34,094 nucleotides of DNA, taken from positions 67,327 to 101,420 of the forward strand of contig JAPPDX010000121.1 of the NCBI GenBank assembly GCA_028824415.1, written 5' to 3'. Position 1 is the first letter of the stretch; every line of letters begins with the position of its first letter. The position numbers were made by a program, and so were the translations under genes. Positions 1-10,188 of this stretch are shown in pieces. This DNA is from a bacterium (GTDB taxonomy: Bacteria; Actinomycetota; Acidimicrobiia; Acidimicrobiales; CATQHL01). The notes under the pieces were generated by a model. That model did no database searches and was not told the DNA's origin. It saw only the letters and a program-made list of their open reading frames with translations.

Positions 1-168
1 GGCCGCCGTCTGCGCCTGCGCCATGGACTGTCCGCGTGCCGCCAGGTGCGCCAACGCCAGTGCCCCGGCGAGGGCGGCGACGATGACCAGCACGACCAAC
101 GGCAGCACCTGACCGTCCTCAGCGCCGTGGCGCAGGACCCGGCGAGACCGCCACCGGCGGCGGTTCAG
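1..168 (-). CDS. TadE/TadG-like (Rv3654c-type) membrane protein, N-terminal part only
   Basis: Seen: reading leftward from the gyrA stop, an open frame encodes an Arg-rich N-terminus, then EDGQVLPLVVLVIVAALAG, then a segment ending QSMAQAQTAA at the window edge. A short basic stretch, a Gly-Gln motif, one hydrophobic helix and an R/Q-A-QTAA end match the start of small actinobacterial Flp-pilus-associated TadE/TadG-like proteins (family knowledge). No ATG, GTG or TTG lies in frame before the helix. The only suitable codon is a CTG at 166-168 that overlaps the gyrA stop as CTGA, so it would be translationally coupled to gyrA. The ribosome-binding site there is weak, so the start is inferred. 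The gene runs off the left edge and its length is unknown. Some other single-helix secreted protein is possible. Confidence 0.4.
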   Translation of the reverse strand, partial: MNRRRWRSRRVLRHGAEDGQVLPLVVLVIVAALAGALALAHLAARGQSMAQAQTAA

Positions 169-2633
169 AGTTCTTCGCGGGGAACCAGCGTGACCGCGCT
201 GACCTTCCGGTCACTGTCGATCTTCATCACCGTGACACCGGTGGCGTCCCTCCCCTGCGTGGAGACGTCCGCCACCGGAAGGCGAATGACCACACCGTCA
301 CTCGCCACCACCATCACCTCGTCACTCTCGGAGACACCGAGAGCGGCCACCACCTCGCCCTTGCTCTCGACCAGGCGTACCGCCTTGACGCCGAACCTGT
401 CACGTTGGAGCGGCCTGAATGCACCAAACTCAGTGCGTTTGCCGAATCCCTCGGCGGTCACGATCAGCAGTTGTTGCTCCGACAGTGCCCGCACCATCGC
501 GACCACCTCGTCCCCTTGGCGCATCCGCATCCCGCGTACGCCCATGGATGAGCGCCCCGTCGGCCGTACCTCGTCGGAGTCGAAGTGCAGCAGTTTGCCT
601 CGCCGCGTGACGAAACAGACCATGTCTCCCTCTCCGAAGGGCAGCACCTGCACCAGTTCGTCGTCTTCGAGCAGGCGAATGGCATGCAGACCCCGGTAGC
701 GGGACTGATACTCGACGAATCGTGTCCGCTTCACGCGGCCGCGCTTGGTGGCGAACATCAGATAGGGATTCGTCTCGTAGTCGCGGGTGTCGATCACGGC
801 TGCCACCCGCTCCCCCTCCGCCAGTTGCAGCAGGTTGACGACGGCGGTGCCGCGCGCCGAGCGGCCGGCCATGGGAATCTCGTGCACCCGCAGCCTGTGC
901 ACCCGGCCACGGTTGGTGAAGAACAACAGGTAGGCGTGCGCCGAAGTGTGGATGACCGCACTGATGTAGTCGCCCTCCTTCAGCTTGGCGCCGGCCACCC
1001 CGCGCCCGCCGCGGCCCTGTGTGCGGAAGGCATCGGCGGAGGTGGTCTTGACGTAGCCGCCGCCGGTCATGATGAAGACCAAGTCCTCGTCGTCGATGAG
1101 GTCCTCGATGTCGAAATCGCCCGGATCAATCGCCAACTCCGTGCGCCTGGCGTCGACGAATCCCTCGCGCACCTCGGACAGCTCGCGCCGGATGACCCCG
1201 CGCAGCCGCGCCTCGTCGGCCAGGATGGCCTCGAGTTCGGCGATGGTCTCGCGCAACTCGTCCAGCTCCGCCGCCAGCTCGCTGCGCCCCAGGCGGGTGA
1301 GACGCCCCAGCGGCGTGTCCAGGATGTGGTTGGCCTGCACCTCGGAGAAGTCGAAGGGGTCGGACATGAGGCCGCTGCGGGCAGCAGGCCGATCGGCCGA
1401 CGAGCGGATGAGGGCAATCACCTCGTCCAGCATGTCCACCGCTCGTAGCAGGCCCTCGACCACGTGCGCGCGTTCGCTGGCCCGGGCGAGGCGGTACTCC
1501 GAACGTCGCCGCACGACGGTGATCTGGTGGGCCACGTAGGCCTGCAGCAACTCGACGAGGCTGAGCGTGCGCGGCACACCGTCCACGAGAGCCACCATGT
1601 TCACCGAGAACGAGGCCTCTAGGGGCGTGTGCTTGTAGAGGTTGTTCAGGATGACAAGTGCCGGAGCGTCGCGGGTCAACTCGAAGACCAGCCGCGTGCG
1701 CCCCTTGGCCGACTCATTGCGGATGTCCCGGATGCCCGTGAGGACCTTGCTGTCCACCAGCTGCGCGGCTCGGCGCTCGATGGCCTCCACGCTGACCTGG
1801 TACGGGATCTCGCTGACGACGATCTGGGTGGCGCGATCTTCGGTCACGATCTCCGCCTGACCGCGCAGGCGCAGCATGCCCCGACCGGTCCGGTAGGCCT
1901 CCTCGATTCCCGAGCGGCCCAGGATCTGCCCGCCCGTGGGGAAGTCCGGGCCGCGCACGAATTGCAGCAGTTCGTCCACAGTGGCGTCCGGGTGCTCGAG
2001 CAGGTGCAGCACCGCCTCGACGACCTCGCCGAGATTGTGTGGCGGGATGTTGGTGGCCATACCCACGGCGATGCCCTGGCTCCCGTTCACCAGCAGGTTC
2101 GGGAACCGTGACGGCAGCACCTCGGGCTCCCGGTGACGCCCGTCGAAGTTGGCCAGGAAGTCAACGGTGTCCTCGTCGATCCCGTCGAGCATGGCTGCGC
2201 TCAACTCGGCGAGACGGCACTCGGTGTAGCGATACGCGGCCGGCGGGTCGGCGGGCGAGCCGAAGTTCCCGTGTGGGTCGACCAGCAGGTGCCGAAGACT
2301 GAAGTCCTGGCCCATGCGAACAAGGGCGTCGTACACCGCGGTGTCCCCGTGGGGGTGGTAGCGGGCGATCACGTCGCCCACGACGGTGGCGCACTTCACG
2401 TGACCCCTGTCGTGGCGAAGCCCGTTGGACGCCATCGACCACAGGATCCGGCGATGGACCGGCTTGAGGCCGTCCCGGACGTCAGGCAGGGCGCGAGCCA
2501 CGATGACCGACATGGCGTAGTCCAGGAAGGACTGCTCCATCTCGGTCTGGATCTCGATGGTCTCGACCCCATCGCCGGCCCCGGCGGACGATGTCACGCC
2601 CTCGATTGGACCGTCTGGCGGTTTGCTGCTCAC
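165..2633 (-). CDS. gyrA: DNA gyrase subunit A
   Basis: Breakage-reunion subunit of DNA gyrase, which introduces negative supercoils together with GyrB. The 822 aa product has the normal bacterial length. Seen: the LDYAMSVIVARALPDVRDGL motif near residue 38, the quinolone-determining region HPHGDTAVYD at about 93-102, the active-site tyrosine in RYTE (about Y136), and a C-terminal beta-pinwheel with the GyrA box QGRGGRG. That box supports gyrase rather than ParC. The residue equivalent to E. coli Ser83 is Thr (T98) and the Asp87 equivalent is kept (D102). The N-terminal 25 residues are a non-conserved acidic and Gly-rich leader. The start is 5 nt after the gyrB stop, so the two are co-transcribed. 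No intein interrupts the active site. Confidence 0.97.
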   Translation of the reverse strand: MSSKPPDGPIEGVTSSAGAGDGVETIEIQTEMEQSFLDYAMSVIVARALPDVRDGLKPVHRRILWSMASNGLRHDRGHVKCATVVGDVIARYHPHGDTAVYDALVRMGQDFSLRHLLVDPHGNFGSPADPPAAYRYTECRLAELSAAMLDGIDEDTVDFLANFDGRHREPEVLPSRFPNLLVNGSQGIAVGMATNIPPHNLGEVVEAVLHLLEHPDATVDELLQFVRGPDFPTGGQILGRSGIEEAYRTGRGMLRLRGQAEIVTEDRATQIVVSEIPYQVSVEAIERRAAQLVDSKVLTGIRDIRNESAKGRTRLVFELTRDAPALVILNNLYKHTPLEASFSVNMVALVDGVPRTLSLVELLQAYVAHQITVVRRRSEYRLARASERAHVVEGLLRAVDMLDEVIALIRSSADRPAARSGLMSDPFDFSEVQANHILDTPLGRLTRLGRSELAAELDELRETIAELEAILADEARLRGVIRRELSEVREGFVDARRTELAIDPGDFDIEDLIDDEDLVFIMTGGGYVKTTSADAFRTQGRGGRGVAGAKLKEGDYISAVIHTSAHAYLLFFTNRGRVHRLRVHEIPMAGRSARGTAVVNLLQLAEGERVAAVIDTRDYETNPYLMFATKRGRVKRTRFVEYQSRYRGLHAIRLLEDDELVQVLPFGEGDMVCFVTRRGKLLHFDSDEVRPTGRSSMGVRGMRMRQGDEVVAMVRALSEQQLLIVTAEGFGKRTEFGAFRPLQRDRFGVKAVRLVESKGEVVAALGVSESDEVMVVASDGVVIRLPVADVSTQGRDATGVTVMKIDSDRKVSAVTLVPREEL

Positions 2634-2638
2634 GCCGT

Positions 2639-4783
<2,145 letters not shown>

Positions 4784-4785
4784 TC

Positions 4786-4791
4786 ATTCTA
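4786..4791 (-). promoter_or_regulatory. Candidate -10 element for gyrB-gyrA
   Basis: TAGAAT on the minus strand fits the actinobacterial TAnnnT -10 consensus. It sits at the 3' end of the DUF721 gene and would give a gyrB leader of about 115 nt. No convincing -35 is visible. It is the best promoter-like match in the 125-nt gap upstream of gyrB. Confidence 0.25.
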
Positions 4792-5133
4792 CCGCCCCAG
4801 ATGCCCGTCCCGGTTCCTTCCGCCGGCCACTCTCGGTCGGATGAACTGCACTTTCCCGTCGCCCAGGAACTCACCCAGACGGGCCACCAACTCACTCTCC
4901 TGCAAGCGTACCTGTGCGGCCCAGACAGGGTCGTCCACGTCGACTGTGAGCCGCCGGTTGACCAGCCGTGCCGGTCGAGCGTGAGCGGCGAGCGCGGGCC
5001 CCGCGGCAGCCGGCCAGTGCTCGAAGAGGGCCGTCAGGACGTCCGCGGGCGGCGAGCCGAGGCCTCTGAGGAGACGGTTCAAGCTGTCCTTGACAGGTCG
5101 CGGCCCGCGACGTGCAGCCGAGTCCCGGGTCAT
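4789..5133 (-). CDS. DUF721 / DciA-like protein
   Basis: A 114 aa protein of the DUF721 family, which includes DciA, a predicted loader or partner of the replicative helicase DnaB in bacteria without DnaC or DnaI. Seen: an N-terminal segment VKDSLNRLLRGLG, then a KH-like core with RRLTVDVDDPVWAAQVRL and a LGDGKVQFIRPRV end. It corresponds in place to Rv0004 of M. tuberculosis, between recF and gyrB. The ATG start at 5131-5133 overlaps the recF stop as ATGA, so it is translationally coupled to recF. A helicase-loading role is inferred from family membership and context. Confidence 0.85.
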   Translation of the reverse strand: MTRDSAARRGPRPVKDSLNRLLRGLGSPPADVLTALFEHWPAAAGPALAAHARPARLVNRRLTVDVDDPVWAAQVRLQESELVARLGEFLGDGKVQFIRPRVAGGRNRDGHLGR

Positions 5134-6233
5134 GGCGCGGCAGTGCGCGCGGCCGGCAGCTCGGCGACTGCCAGCACCTGCGCCGGCCGGGCCCCGGGCG
5201 GAACATCGCCGGCGGTGGCCAGCAGAATCTGACCGGCCGGCAACAACTCCAGCAGGCGCTCCTGGCGCGCCGGGTCCAGCTCGGAGAACACGTCGTCCAG
5301 CAGCAGGAGCGGCGGCGCACCGACGGACTCGGTCATCGTCTCGTGCAGCGCCAGACGCAGCGCCAGAGAGAGGCATCTCTGGTTCCCCTGCGAGGCATGT
5401 GTTCGCGCCGGAAGCCGGTCGAGACGCCAGTCGAGGTCGTCGCGGTGCGGGCCGACGGTCGTGACGGCACGTTGAAGATCCTCGGCGCGCGCCTCGGTGA
5501 GTGCGGCCTTCAGCCCCGAGACCAGCCACGGAGGTTCGTACGACATGCCGACCGGGATGGCTCCGTCACCGGCGAGATCCCTGAATAGGCGCTCCATGCG
5601 CGGCCGCAACTCCTCGACTGCAGCCCGGCGATGTTGCGCCCAGGTTTCACCGGCCGCCGCGAGCCGGTCGTCCCAGATGTCGAGTGACCGGCGGGTGTCG
5701 GCGTCCAGGTGTCGCTCGCGGCTGCCGCCGACCTGGCGCAGCAGGGCATTGCGCTGCCGCAGGCAGGCGCCCAGGCGTCGGCGATCCTCAGCGTGCCGGG
5801 GGTGCAGGCTCACGATCGCATCGTCGATGGCGTCCCGGCGCGCGCCGGGCGAGCCCTTCACAACCAGCAGGTCGTCGGGTTGGAAGGTCAATACCGGGAC
5901 CTGCTCCTGCAGCTCGGCCGCCCGGCGCAGGGGCTGGCGGTTCACCTGGGTCCGGTTCCGTCCACCGGCCGGCCGTACTTCGGTCTCGACGAGCAGCCGG
6001 CGGTCGCCGACAGCGAACTCACCGCGCAGAACCGCCCCGGATGTGCCCGTCCTGACCATGTCGGCGGCACTGGCGCCCCGGAACGAGGACAGCGACGCCA
6101 GATAGCCGACGGCTTCCAGGAGTGACGTCTTGCCCGACCCGTTGGGGCCGCGGACGACCGTCAGCGCCGCGGAAGGTTCAAACGCGACACTCTCGTGCAG
6201 GCGGAAGTCGCGTAGCTCGAGCCAGCGGAGCAG
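5130..6233 (-). CDS. recF: RecF recombination/repair ATPase, probable CTG start
   Basis: SMC-like ATPase that helps load RecA at single-strand gaps (with RecO and RecR). Seen: a P-loop GPNGSGKT at about residues 29-36, a signature region GNQRCLSLALRLAL, and Walker B LLLLDDVFSELDP. The first ATG in frame (6059) lies after the P-loop, so it cannot be the real start. The open frame reaches back to the dnaN stop and contains no ATG, GTG or TTG before the conserved LRWLELRDFR start. The best candidate is CTG at 6231-6233, preceded by GAGGAGG with a 4-nt spacer. That gives 367 aa, a normal RecF length. Reading through from dnaN is excluded by the TGA at 6243-6245. Confidence 0.92.
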   Translation of the reverse strand: MLRWLELRDFRLHESVAFEPSAALTVVRGPNGSGKTSLLEAVGYLASLSSFRGASAADMVRTGTSGAVLRGEFAVGDRRLLVETEVRPAGGRNRTQVNRQPLRRAAELQEQVPVLTFQPDDLLVVKGSPGARRDAIDDAIVSLHPRHAEDRRRLGACLRQRNALLRQVGGSRERHLDADTRRSLDIWDDRLAAAGETWAQHRRAAVEELRPRMERLFRDLAGDGAIPVGMSYEPPWLVSGLKAALTEARAEDLQRAVTTVGPHRDDLDWRLDRLPARTHASQGNQRCLSLALRLALHETMTESVGAPPLLLLDDVFSELDPARQERLLELLPAGQILLATAGDVPPGARPAQVLAVAELPAARTAAP

Positions 6234-6242
6234 CGCGCCTCC

Positions 6243-7337
6243 TCAGGTGATGCGCAAGGGCATGAGGACATAGAGGAAGTCGTCCTCCTCGGGGGACCGC
6301 AGCAGTGCCGGTTTCAACTTGTCCGCTGTCAGCAGCACGATCTCCTCCCCGTCGAGAGCCTCCACCCCGTCGTGGAGATACTCCGCGTTGAAGGCGATGA
6401 CGAGATCCTCCCCTTCGTAGGACGCGGCCACTTCTTCGGTTGCCTCGCCCACATCCTGCGCCCGTGCCGAAAGGGTCAGGCCGCCCGCCTGCATGCTCAC
6501 TCGCATCGGCACCTGCGCGAGCGCCAACAAGCGGACGCGCCGGATGGCATCGAGGAGCGCCTTGCGGTCAACCACCAGCCGGTTCGGATGGTCGGTGGGA
6601 ATCAGCCCCTCGTAGCTGGGGAAGTCACCGTTGATCAGCCGTGCGGACAGCCGCGTCTCCCCCACCTCGAACAGCACGGTGTTCTCGTCGAGTTGCACAC
6701 CTACACGCACATCTCCGACCACCAGTCGCGCCACTTCCTCGAGTGCACGCGACGGCACCAGCACACCCTTGTCACCGACCTCCATCGAGACACTGGTGAG
6801 ATCACGCTGGGCCAGCCGGTAGGAGTCGGTCGCGACCACCCGCAGCCCGCCACCGAACGCTGTCAGCAGCACTCCCGTCAGCACCGGGCGCGACTCATCA
6901 CGGCCCGCTGCGGAGACCACCTGACGCAATCCGCCAACCAGCGCCTGACCGTCCACAGTGACAGTGGCCTCGCCAAGCAGTGGAATCCGCGGGAAGTCCG
7001 ACGCCGGCATCGTCCGGAGCGAGAACTCCGAACGACCGGCACGCACCTTCAGGACCTGGTCCTCGAAGTCCACCTCCACTGCCCCGAGATCCAGGGACCG
7101 CACAATGTCGGTCAGCAGCCGAGCCTGGACCAGGGCGCCGCCATTCTCGACACCGCTGACAGTGATTCGATCTGAAATCGTGAGGTCCACGTCGCTACCG
7201 GTGATCGACAAGCTGTCCCCGGAGAGTTCCAGCAGCACACCCGACAGACCCACCACCGGCCCGGCCTTGGTTGTCACGGCTCGCCCGGCTCTGCTGAGAG
7301 CACTGATGAGCGTGTCCCGTTCACATTTGAACTTCAC
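6243..7337 (-). CDS. dnaN: DNA polymerase III beta subunit (sliding clamp)
   Basis: Ring-shaped processivity factor for replicative polymerase. The 364 aa product starts with MKFKCERDTLISALSRAGRA and ends with FLYVLMPLRIT, both typical of DnaN, and has three clamp domains with the central ATDSYRLAQRDL motif. The start is GTG at 7335-7337 with an AAGGA ribosome-binding site just upstream. It lies between dnaA and recF as in most bacteria. Its stop sits within the ribosome-binding site of recF, so the two are probably coupled. Confidence 0.97.
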   Translation of the reverse strand: MKFKCERDTLISALSRAGRAVTTKAGPVVGLSGVLLELSGDSLSITGSDVDLTISDRITVSGVENGGALVQARLLTDIVRSLDLGAVEVDFEDQVLKVRAGRSEFSLRTMPASDFPRIPLLGEATVTVDGQALVGGLRQVVSAAGRDESRPVLTGVLLTAFGGGLRVVATDSYRLAQRDLTSVSMEVGDKGVLVPSRALEEVARLVVGDVRVGVQLDENTVLFEVGETRLSARLINGDFPSYEGLIPTDHPNRLVVDRKALLDAIRRVRLLALAQVPMRVSMQAGGLTLSARAQDVGEATEEVAASYEGEDLVIAFNAEYLHDGVEALDGEEIVLLTADKLKPALLRSPEEDDFLYVLMPLRIT

Positions 7338-7571
7338 AGGTTCCGTCCTTCACTCAGGATCTTCTTGTACATAGGTTTGTAGTGGTAATAGGGCTGGGGA
7401 TTGTGCATTTCCGGGCTGGAGGGCAGGTGAGAGGCTCACGAGGCTGTGGAGGTGGTCAGGCGCTTTTCACAGGGGTGCGGCACCGGAGTGTTGGGCACCG
7501 GTCGGAGCAGTGGTGTTCCGTCTGAGTTTGCCCGGCGGTTGTGCACAGGATTCCCCATAGCGGGCGGGGCG
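7338..7571. other. dnaA-dnaN intergenic region, one possible origin site
   Basis: In many Actinobacteria the gap between dnaA and dnaN is oriC and is full of DnaA boxes. Here it is only 234 nt. I see one near-consensus DnaA box, TTGTGCACA at 7539-7547 (one mismatch to TTGTCCACA), plus a partial core TGTGGA at 7445-7450. There is an AT-richer stretch around 7365-7391 that could serve dnaN expression or unwinding. Box density is low for a classical actinobacterial oriC, so this is a candidate only. Confidence 0.35.
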
Positions 7572-8996
7572 TTAAGCGGCGCTCCCCACGTTGCTTCGCA
7601 GCATACGGATAAGTTGTGTCACTTGTTCGTATACCTGCTGCTTTTCTGACATCAGCTGTTTGATCTTGTTTACAGCGTGAATGACTGTCGTGTGGTCTCG
7701 GTCCCCGAATTCGGTAGCGATTGCCGGGAAGCTGAGTTCGGTGAGCTCGCGCATCACATACATGGCGATGTGGCGCGCCGTGACCAGCTGGCGCCGACGG
7801 CTCGCTCCGACTATCTCCTCGACAGGCACGCCGAACATATTCGAACATGCGTTCATAATGTGGGCCGGCATCACCACCTGCTGCTTCTGGGGCGTGAAGA
7901 CGTCGCGGAGCAACTCCTGGGCGGTGGGTACAGAGATCTCCTGACGATTGAGTGTCGCGAAGGCGCAGACCCGGGTTAGGGCGCCCTCGAGTTCCCGGAT
8001 GTTGCTTGTCACGCGCTCCGCTATCAACTCAAGCACCTTGTTGGAGAGCAGGTGGCGACACTCGTCGGGTACCCGATGGTCGAGGATTGCGAGACGGGTC
8101 TCGATGTTGGGGGGTTGGATGTCAGTGATCAGCCCCATCTTGAAGCGGCTGCGAAGGCGGTCCTCCAGTGTCGGGATCGAGTCCGGTGGCCGGTCACAGG
8201 TGATGACCAGAAGGCTGCTGGTCTCGTACAGCGTGTTGAAGGTGTGGAAGAACTCCTCCTGGAGTCCTTCCTTGCCGGCGAAGAACTGAGCGTCGTCGAC
8301 CAGCAGGACATCGAGGCGCCGGTAGTAGTCCTTGAAGGCGGGGAGTTGGTTGGATCGGATGGCATAGACGAAGCGGTTCAGGAAGGTCTCCGTCGAGACA
8401 AGGCGAACGAGCGACGCCGGGTAGTGCTCGTTGACGTAGTGGGCGATCGCATGGAGCAGGTGCGTCTTGCCGAGTCCGGCACCCCCGTAGATGAAGAGCG
8501 GGTTGTAGACCTTGCCCGGCTGCTCGGCGACCTGGAAGGCAGCGGCCTGCGCGAAGGAGTTGGACGGACCGCAGACGAAGTGCTCGAACTTGTAACGCGG
8601 GTTCAGCGGCTCATCCACGAAGAGGCCCTCAGCACCGGGCGAGGGCGTGGACGGACGGACTTCCTCGACCCGGCGCGCGGCGGGTGTGTCCTCGGTCGCC
8701 GGGAGCAGCAACTCCTCGAGTGCTCGCGGATCGGTGGAATCGAGTGGGAGAGGTTCGATGTCGATGACGAGGTTGAGCGGCTGACCGGTGATCTCAGTCA
8801 GAACGTCCTCGATGAGGTGGCGGTAGCGACGTTCGATCTTGTCTCGGGCGATGCTGCTGGGGACGTGGACCCGCAACCGGTCGCTCGTCAACTCGTACGG
8901 CCGGATATCTCGGAACGTCGAGTGCCAGACGGCATCGGAGACATGGTTCTGAATCGTGGTTGCGCAGGCGCTCCACAGATGCGCTGGGTCGTTCAC
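7572..8996 (-). CDS. dnaA: Chromosomal replication initiator DnaA
   Basis: AAA+ initiator that binds DnaA boxes and melts oriC. The 474 aa product starts at GTG. Seen: domain I (residues about 1-80) starting MNDPAHLWSACATTIQ; a variable linker; Walker A GGAGLGKTH (171-179); Walker B LLVDDAQFF (241-249), where the common Ile is Ala; and domain IV with the DnaA signature GDRDHTTVIHAVNKI. The linker is short compared with Streptomyces. The gene is transcribed towards dnaN and is divergent from rpmH. Confidence 0.97.
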   Translation of the reverse strand: MNDPAHLWSACATTIQNHVSDAVWHSTFRDIRPYELTSDRLRVHVPSSIARDKIERRYRHLIEDVLTEITGQPLNLVIDIEPLPLDSTDPRALEELLLPATEDTPAARRVEEVRPSTPSPGAEGLFVDEPLNPRYKFEHFVCGPSNSFAQAAAFQVAEQPGKVYNPLFIYGGAGLGKTHLLHAIAHYVNEHYPASLVRLVSTETFLNRFVYAIRSNQLPAFKDYYRRLDVLLVDDAQFFAGKEGLQEEFFHTFNTLYETSSLLVITCDRPPDSIPTLEDRLRSRFKMGLITDIQPPNIETRLAILDHRVPDECRHLLSNKVLELIAERVTSNIRELEGALTRVCAFATLNRQEISVPTAQELLRDVFTPQKQQVVMPAHIMNACSNMFGVPVEEIVGASRRRQLVTARHIAMYVMRELTELSFPAIATEFGDRDHTTVIHAVNKIKQLMSEKQQVYEQVTQLIRMLRSNVGSAA

Positions 8997-9452
8997 GGTT
9001 GCGGCTCAGTTCTGATGAGGACCACCCACCTCGCGGACTCTGCTCCAACGGTCGGCAGAGGATAGGTTGTCGCGCTGGTCGGCTGCTTGACGGACCTGCG
9101 GTGTTCGTCGTGGCGGGCAATCTAGCCGCACCGTTCGGCGGGTGTTGGCGGTAGCTGTTTAGTTCCCTTTAGTTCCGTTCTCGTTGGTTGACTTTTCCGC
9201 AAGTGTGGTCGTGAACCCGAAACCCGGTAGCACAACACGCTGCGACGGCTCGGCGAACGAGGCCGCCGCCGCGGTTGTGGAGAACATCCTGTCCCCGTAG
9301 CGTGAGGCGGTCGAGTCGTGTCCGGTCACCTGTCCGGACGGCTCGCCTCGACGGTCCTCACGGCACCCGGCCGGAGGAGCCGGCGCCCCGGGAATCACTC
9401 GCTGCGTGTGCACCGGCGGGAGTGGGTTGGCCCGGCGCAAGGAGGAGCGGAA
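8997..9452. other. dnaA-rpmH divergent control region
   Basis: 456 nt without a gene. Contents seen: a minus-strand TAnnnT box TAGATT (9119-9124) that could serve dnaA; a direct repeat TTTAGTTCC at 9158-9166 and 9168-9176 with a 10-bp period; a DnaA box TTCTCCACA on the minus strand at 9276-9284; and a plus-strand -35/-10 pair for rpmH overlapping that box. The remaining 140 nt before rpmH form its leader. This gap, not only dnaA-dnaN, may hold origin or autoregulatory sites. Confidence 0.5.
9275..9303 (+). promoter_or_regulatory. Candidate rpmH promoter overlapping a DnaA box
   Basis: TTGTGG (9275-9280) and TAGCGT (9298-9303) are separated by 17 nt and fit a -35/-10 pair with a TAnnnT -10. 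The -35 overlaps TGTGGAGAA (9276-9284), which read on the minus strand is TTCTCCACA, one mismatch from the DnaA box. DnaA binding could therefore repress this promoter; that is inference. Confidence 0.35.
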
Positions 9453-9587
9453 GTGAAGCGGACGTATCAACCGAATGTTCGTCGCAGGTCGCGGCGGCAC
9501 GGGTTCCGGAAGCGCATGAGCAGTCGCGGCGGTCGGGCTGTTCTGCGGGCCAGGCGCCGTCGAGGTCGCCAGAGGTTGTCAGCCTGA
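9453..9587 (+). CDS. rpmH: 50S ribosomal protein L34
   Basis: A 44 aa highly basic protein of the large ribosomal subunit. The sequence [20 protein letters not shown] followed by a basic tail ending RLSA is diagnostic of L34. The start is the GTG at 9453-9455, chosen because an AAGGAGGAG ribosome-binding site lies at 9439-9447 and the family begins at this residue; longer upstream readings add a non-conserved extension. It heads the rpmH-rnpA-yidD-yidC-jag-rsmG run. Confidence 0.96.
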   Translation: MKRTYQPNVRRRSRRHGFRKRMSSRGGRAVLRARRRRGRQRLSA

Positions 9588-9937
9588 TCGGGCGAATCCG
9601 ATCAGGGTCGACATTTGAGCGGCTCCGCCAGGATGGTCGAGTCGTCCGTCATGGCGTACTCGAGTTCCGCTATCTGCTCGACGGCGGGGACGGCCCGCCG
9701 CGTGTGGCGTTCGCCGTTTCTCGCCGTGCCGGTTCCGCGGTGGTCCGGAACCGCCTGCGACGCCGGTTGCGGGCTGTGATGCGTGAGTTGGGCGATCCCG
9801 CCCGGCGGCCGGCGTTCCCGAGCGGGGACTATCTGATCCGCCCACGGGGAAACGCCGCCGCCGCGGCCTTCGTACGATTGCGGCGGGACGCCGAGCACTT
9901 ACTGGCGCGCATTTGCGCAGGTGAGGGGCCATCGTGA
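9584..9937 (+). CDS. rnpA: Ribonuclease P protein component, probable CTG start
   Basis: Protein subunit of RNase P, which matures tRNA 5' ends together with the RNase P RNA. Seen: the conserved RNA-binding motif [11 protein letters not shown] and flanking [10 protein letters not shown]. Alignment to the family places the start at [14 protein letters not shown]. No ATG, GTG or TTG is in frame near there. The CTG at 9584-9586 overlaps the rpmH stop as CTGA and has AGAGG at 9571-9575, 8 nt upstream. This gives 117 aa, a normal length. Longer starts inside rpmH are possible but would add unconserved sequence. The end overlaps yidD by 4 nt. Confidence 0.9.
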   Translation: MIGRIRSGSTFERLRQDGRVVRHGVLEFRYLLDGGDGPPRVAFAVSRRAGSAVVRNRLRRRLRAVMRELGDPARRPAFPSGDYLIRPRGNAAAAAFVRLRRDAEHLLARICAGEGPS

Positions 9938-10188
9938 GCCTCCCGAAGCGCCTGTTCCTCGGGACAATCCGCCTCTACCAGGCGTTCAGTGCGGTGCGAC
10001 CGCCCCGGTGCCGCTTCCTGCCGACGTGCTCGGCGTATGCGGTGGAGGCGATCGAGGTGCACGGCGCCTGGCGCGGTGGCTGGTACACCGGCCGAAGGCT
10101 GTTGAAGTGTCACCCGCTCGGGCCGTACGGGGCCGATCCGGTGCCGCCCCGCCGTGGCGAGTCCGTCACCTGTGAGAGCACTGTCTGA
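9934..10188 (+). CDS. yidD: Membrane protein insertion efficiency factor YidD
   Basis: Small (84 aa) membrane-associated protein that assists YidC-dependent insertion. Seen: an N-terminal amphipathic segment, [20 protein letters not shown], a conserved [13 protein letters not shown], and [14 protein letters not shown]. The three conserved cysteines in RCRF, TCSAY and KCHP are present. The GTG start overlaps the rnpA stop as GTGA and the stop overlaps the yidC start by one base, so the cluster is tightly coupled. Confidence 0.95.
   Translation: MSLPKRLFLGTIRLYQAFSAVRPPRCRFLPTCSAYAVEAIEVHGAWRGGWYTGRRLLKCHPLGPYGADPVPPRRGESVTCESTV

Noticed and set aside
585-1448. Long open frame on the plus strand across gyrA
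   Set aside because: It is opposite a highly conserved gene, its product has no family features, and open antisense frames are common at this GC content.
6243-6245. dnaN and recF as one fused gene through an in-frame TGA
   Set aside because: recF is in frame with the dnaN stop, but DnaN ends at its normal C-terminus and a strong ribosome-binding site precedes the CTG, so two separate genes explain the data.
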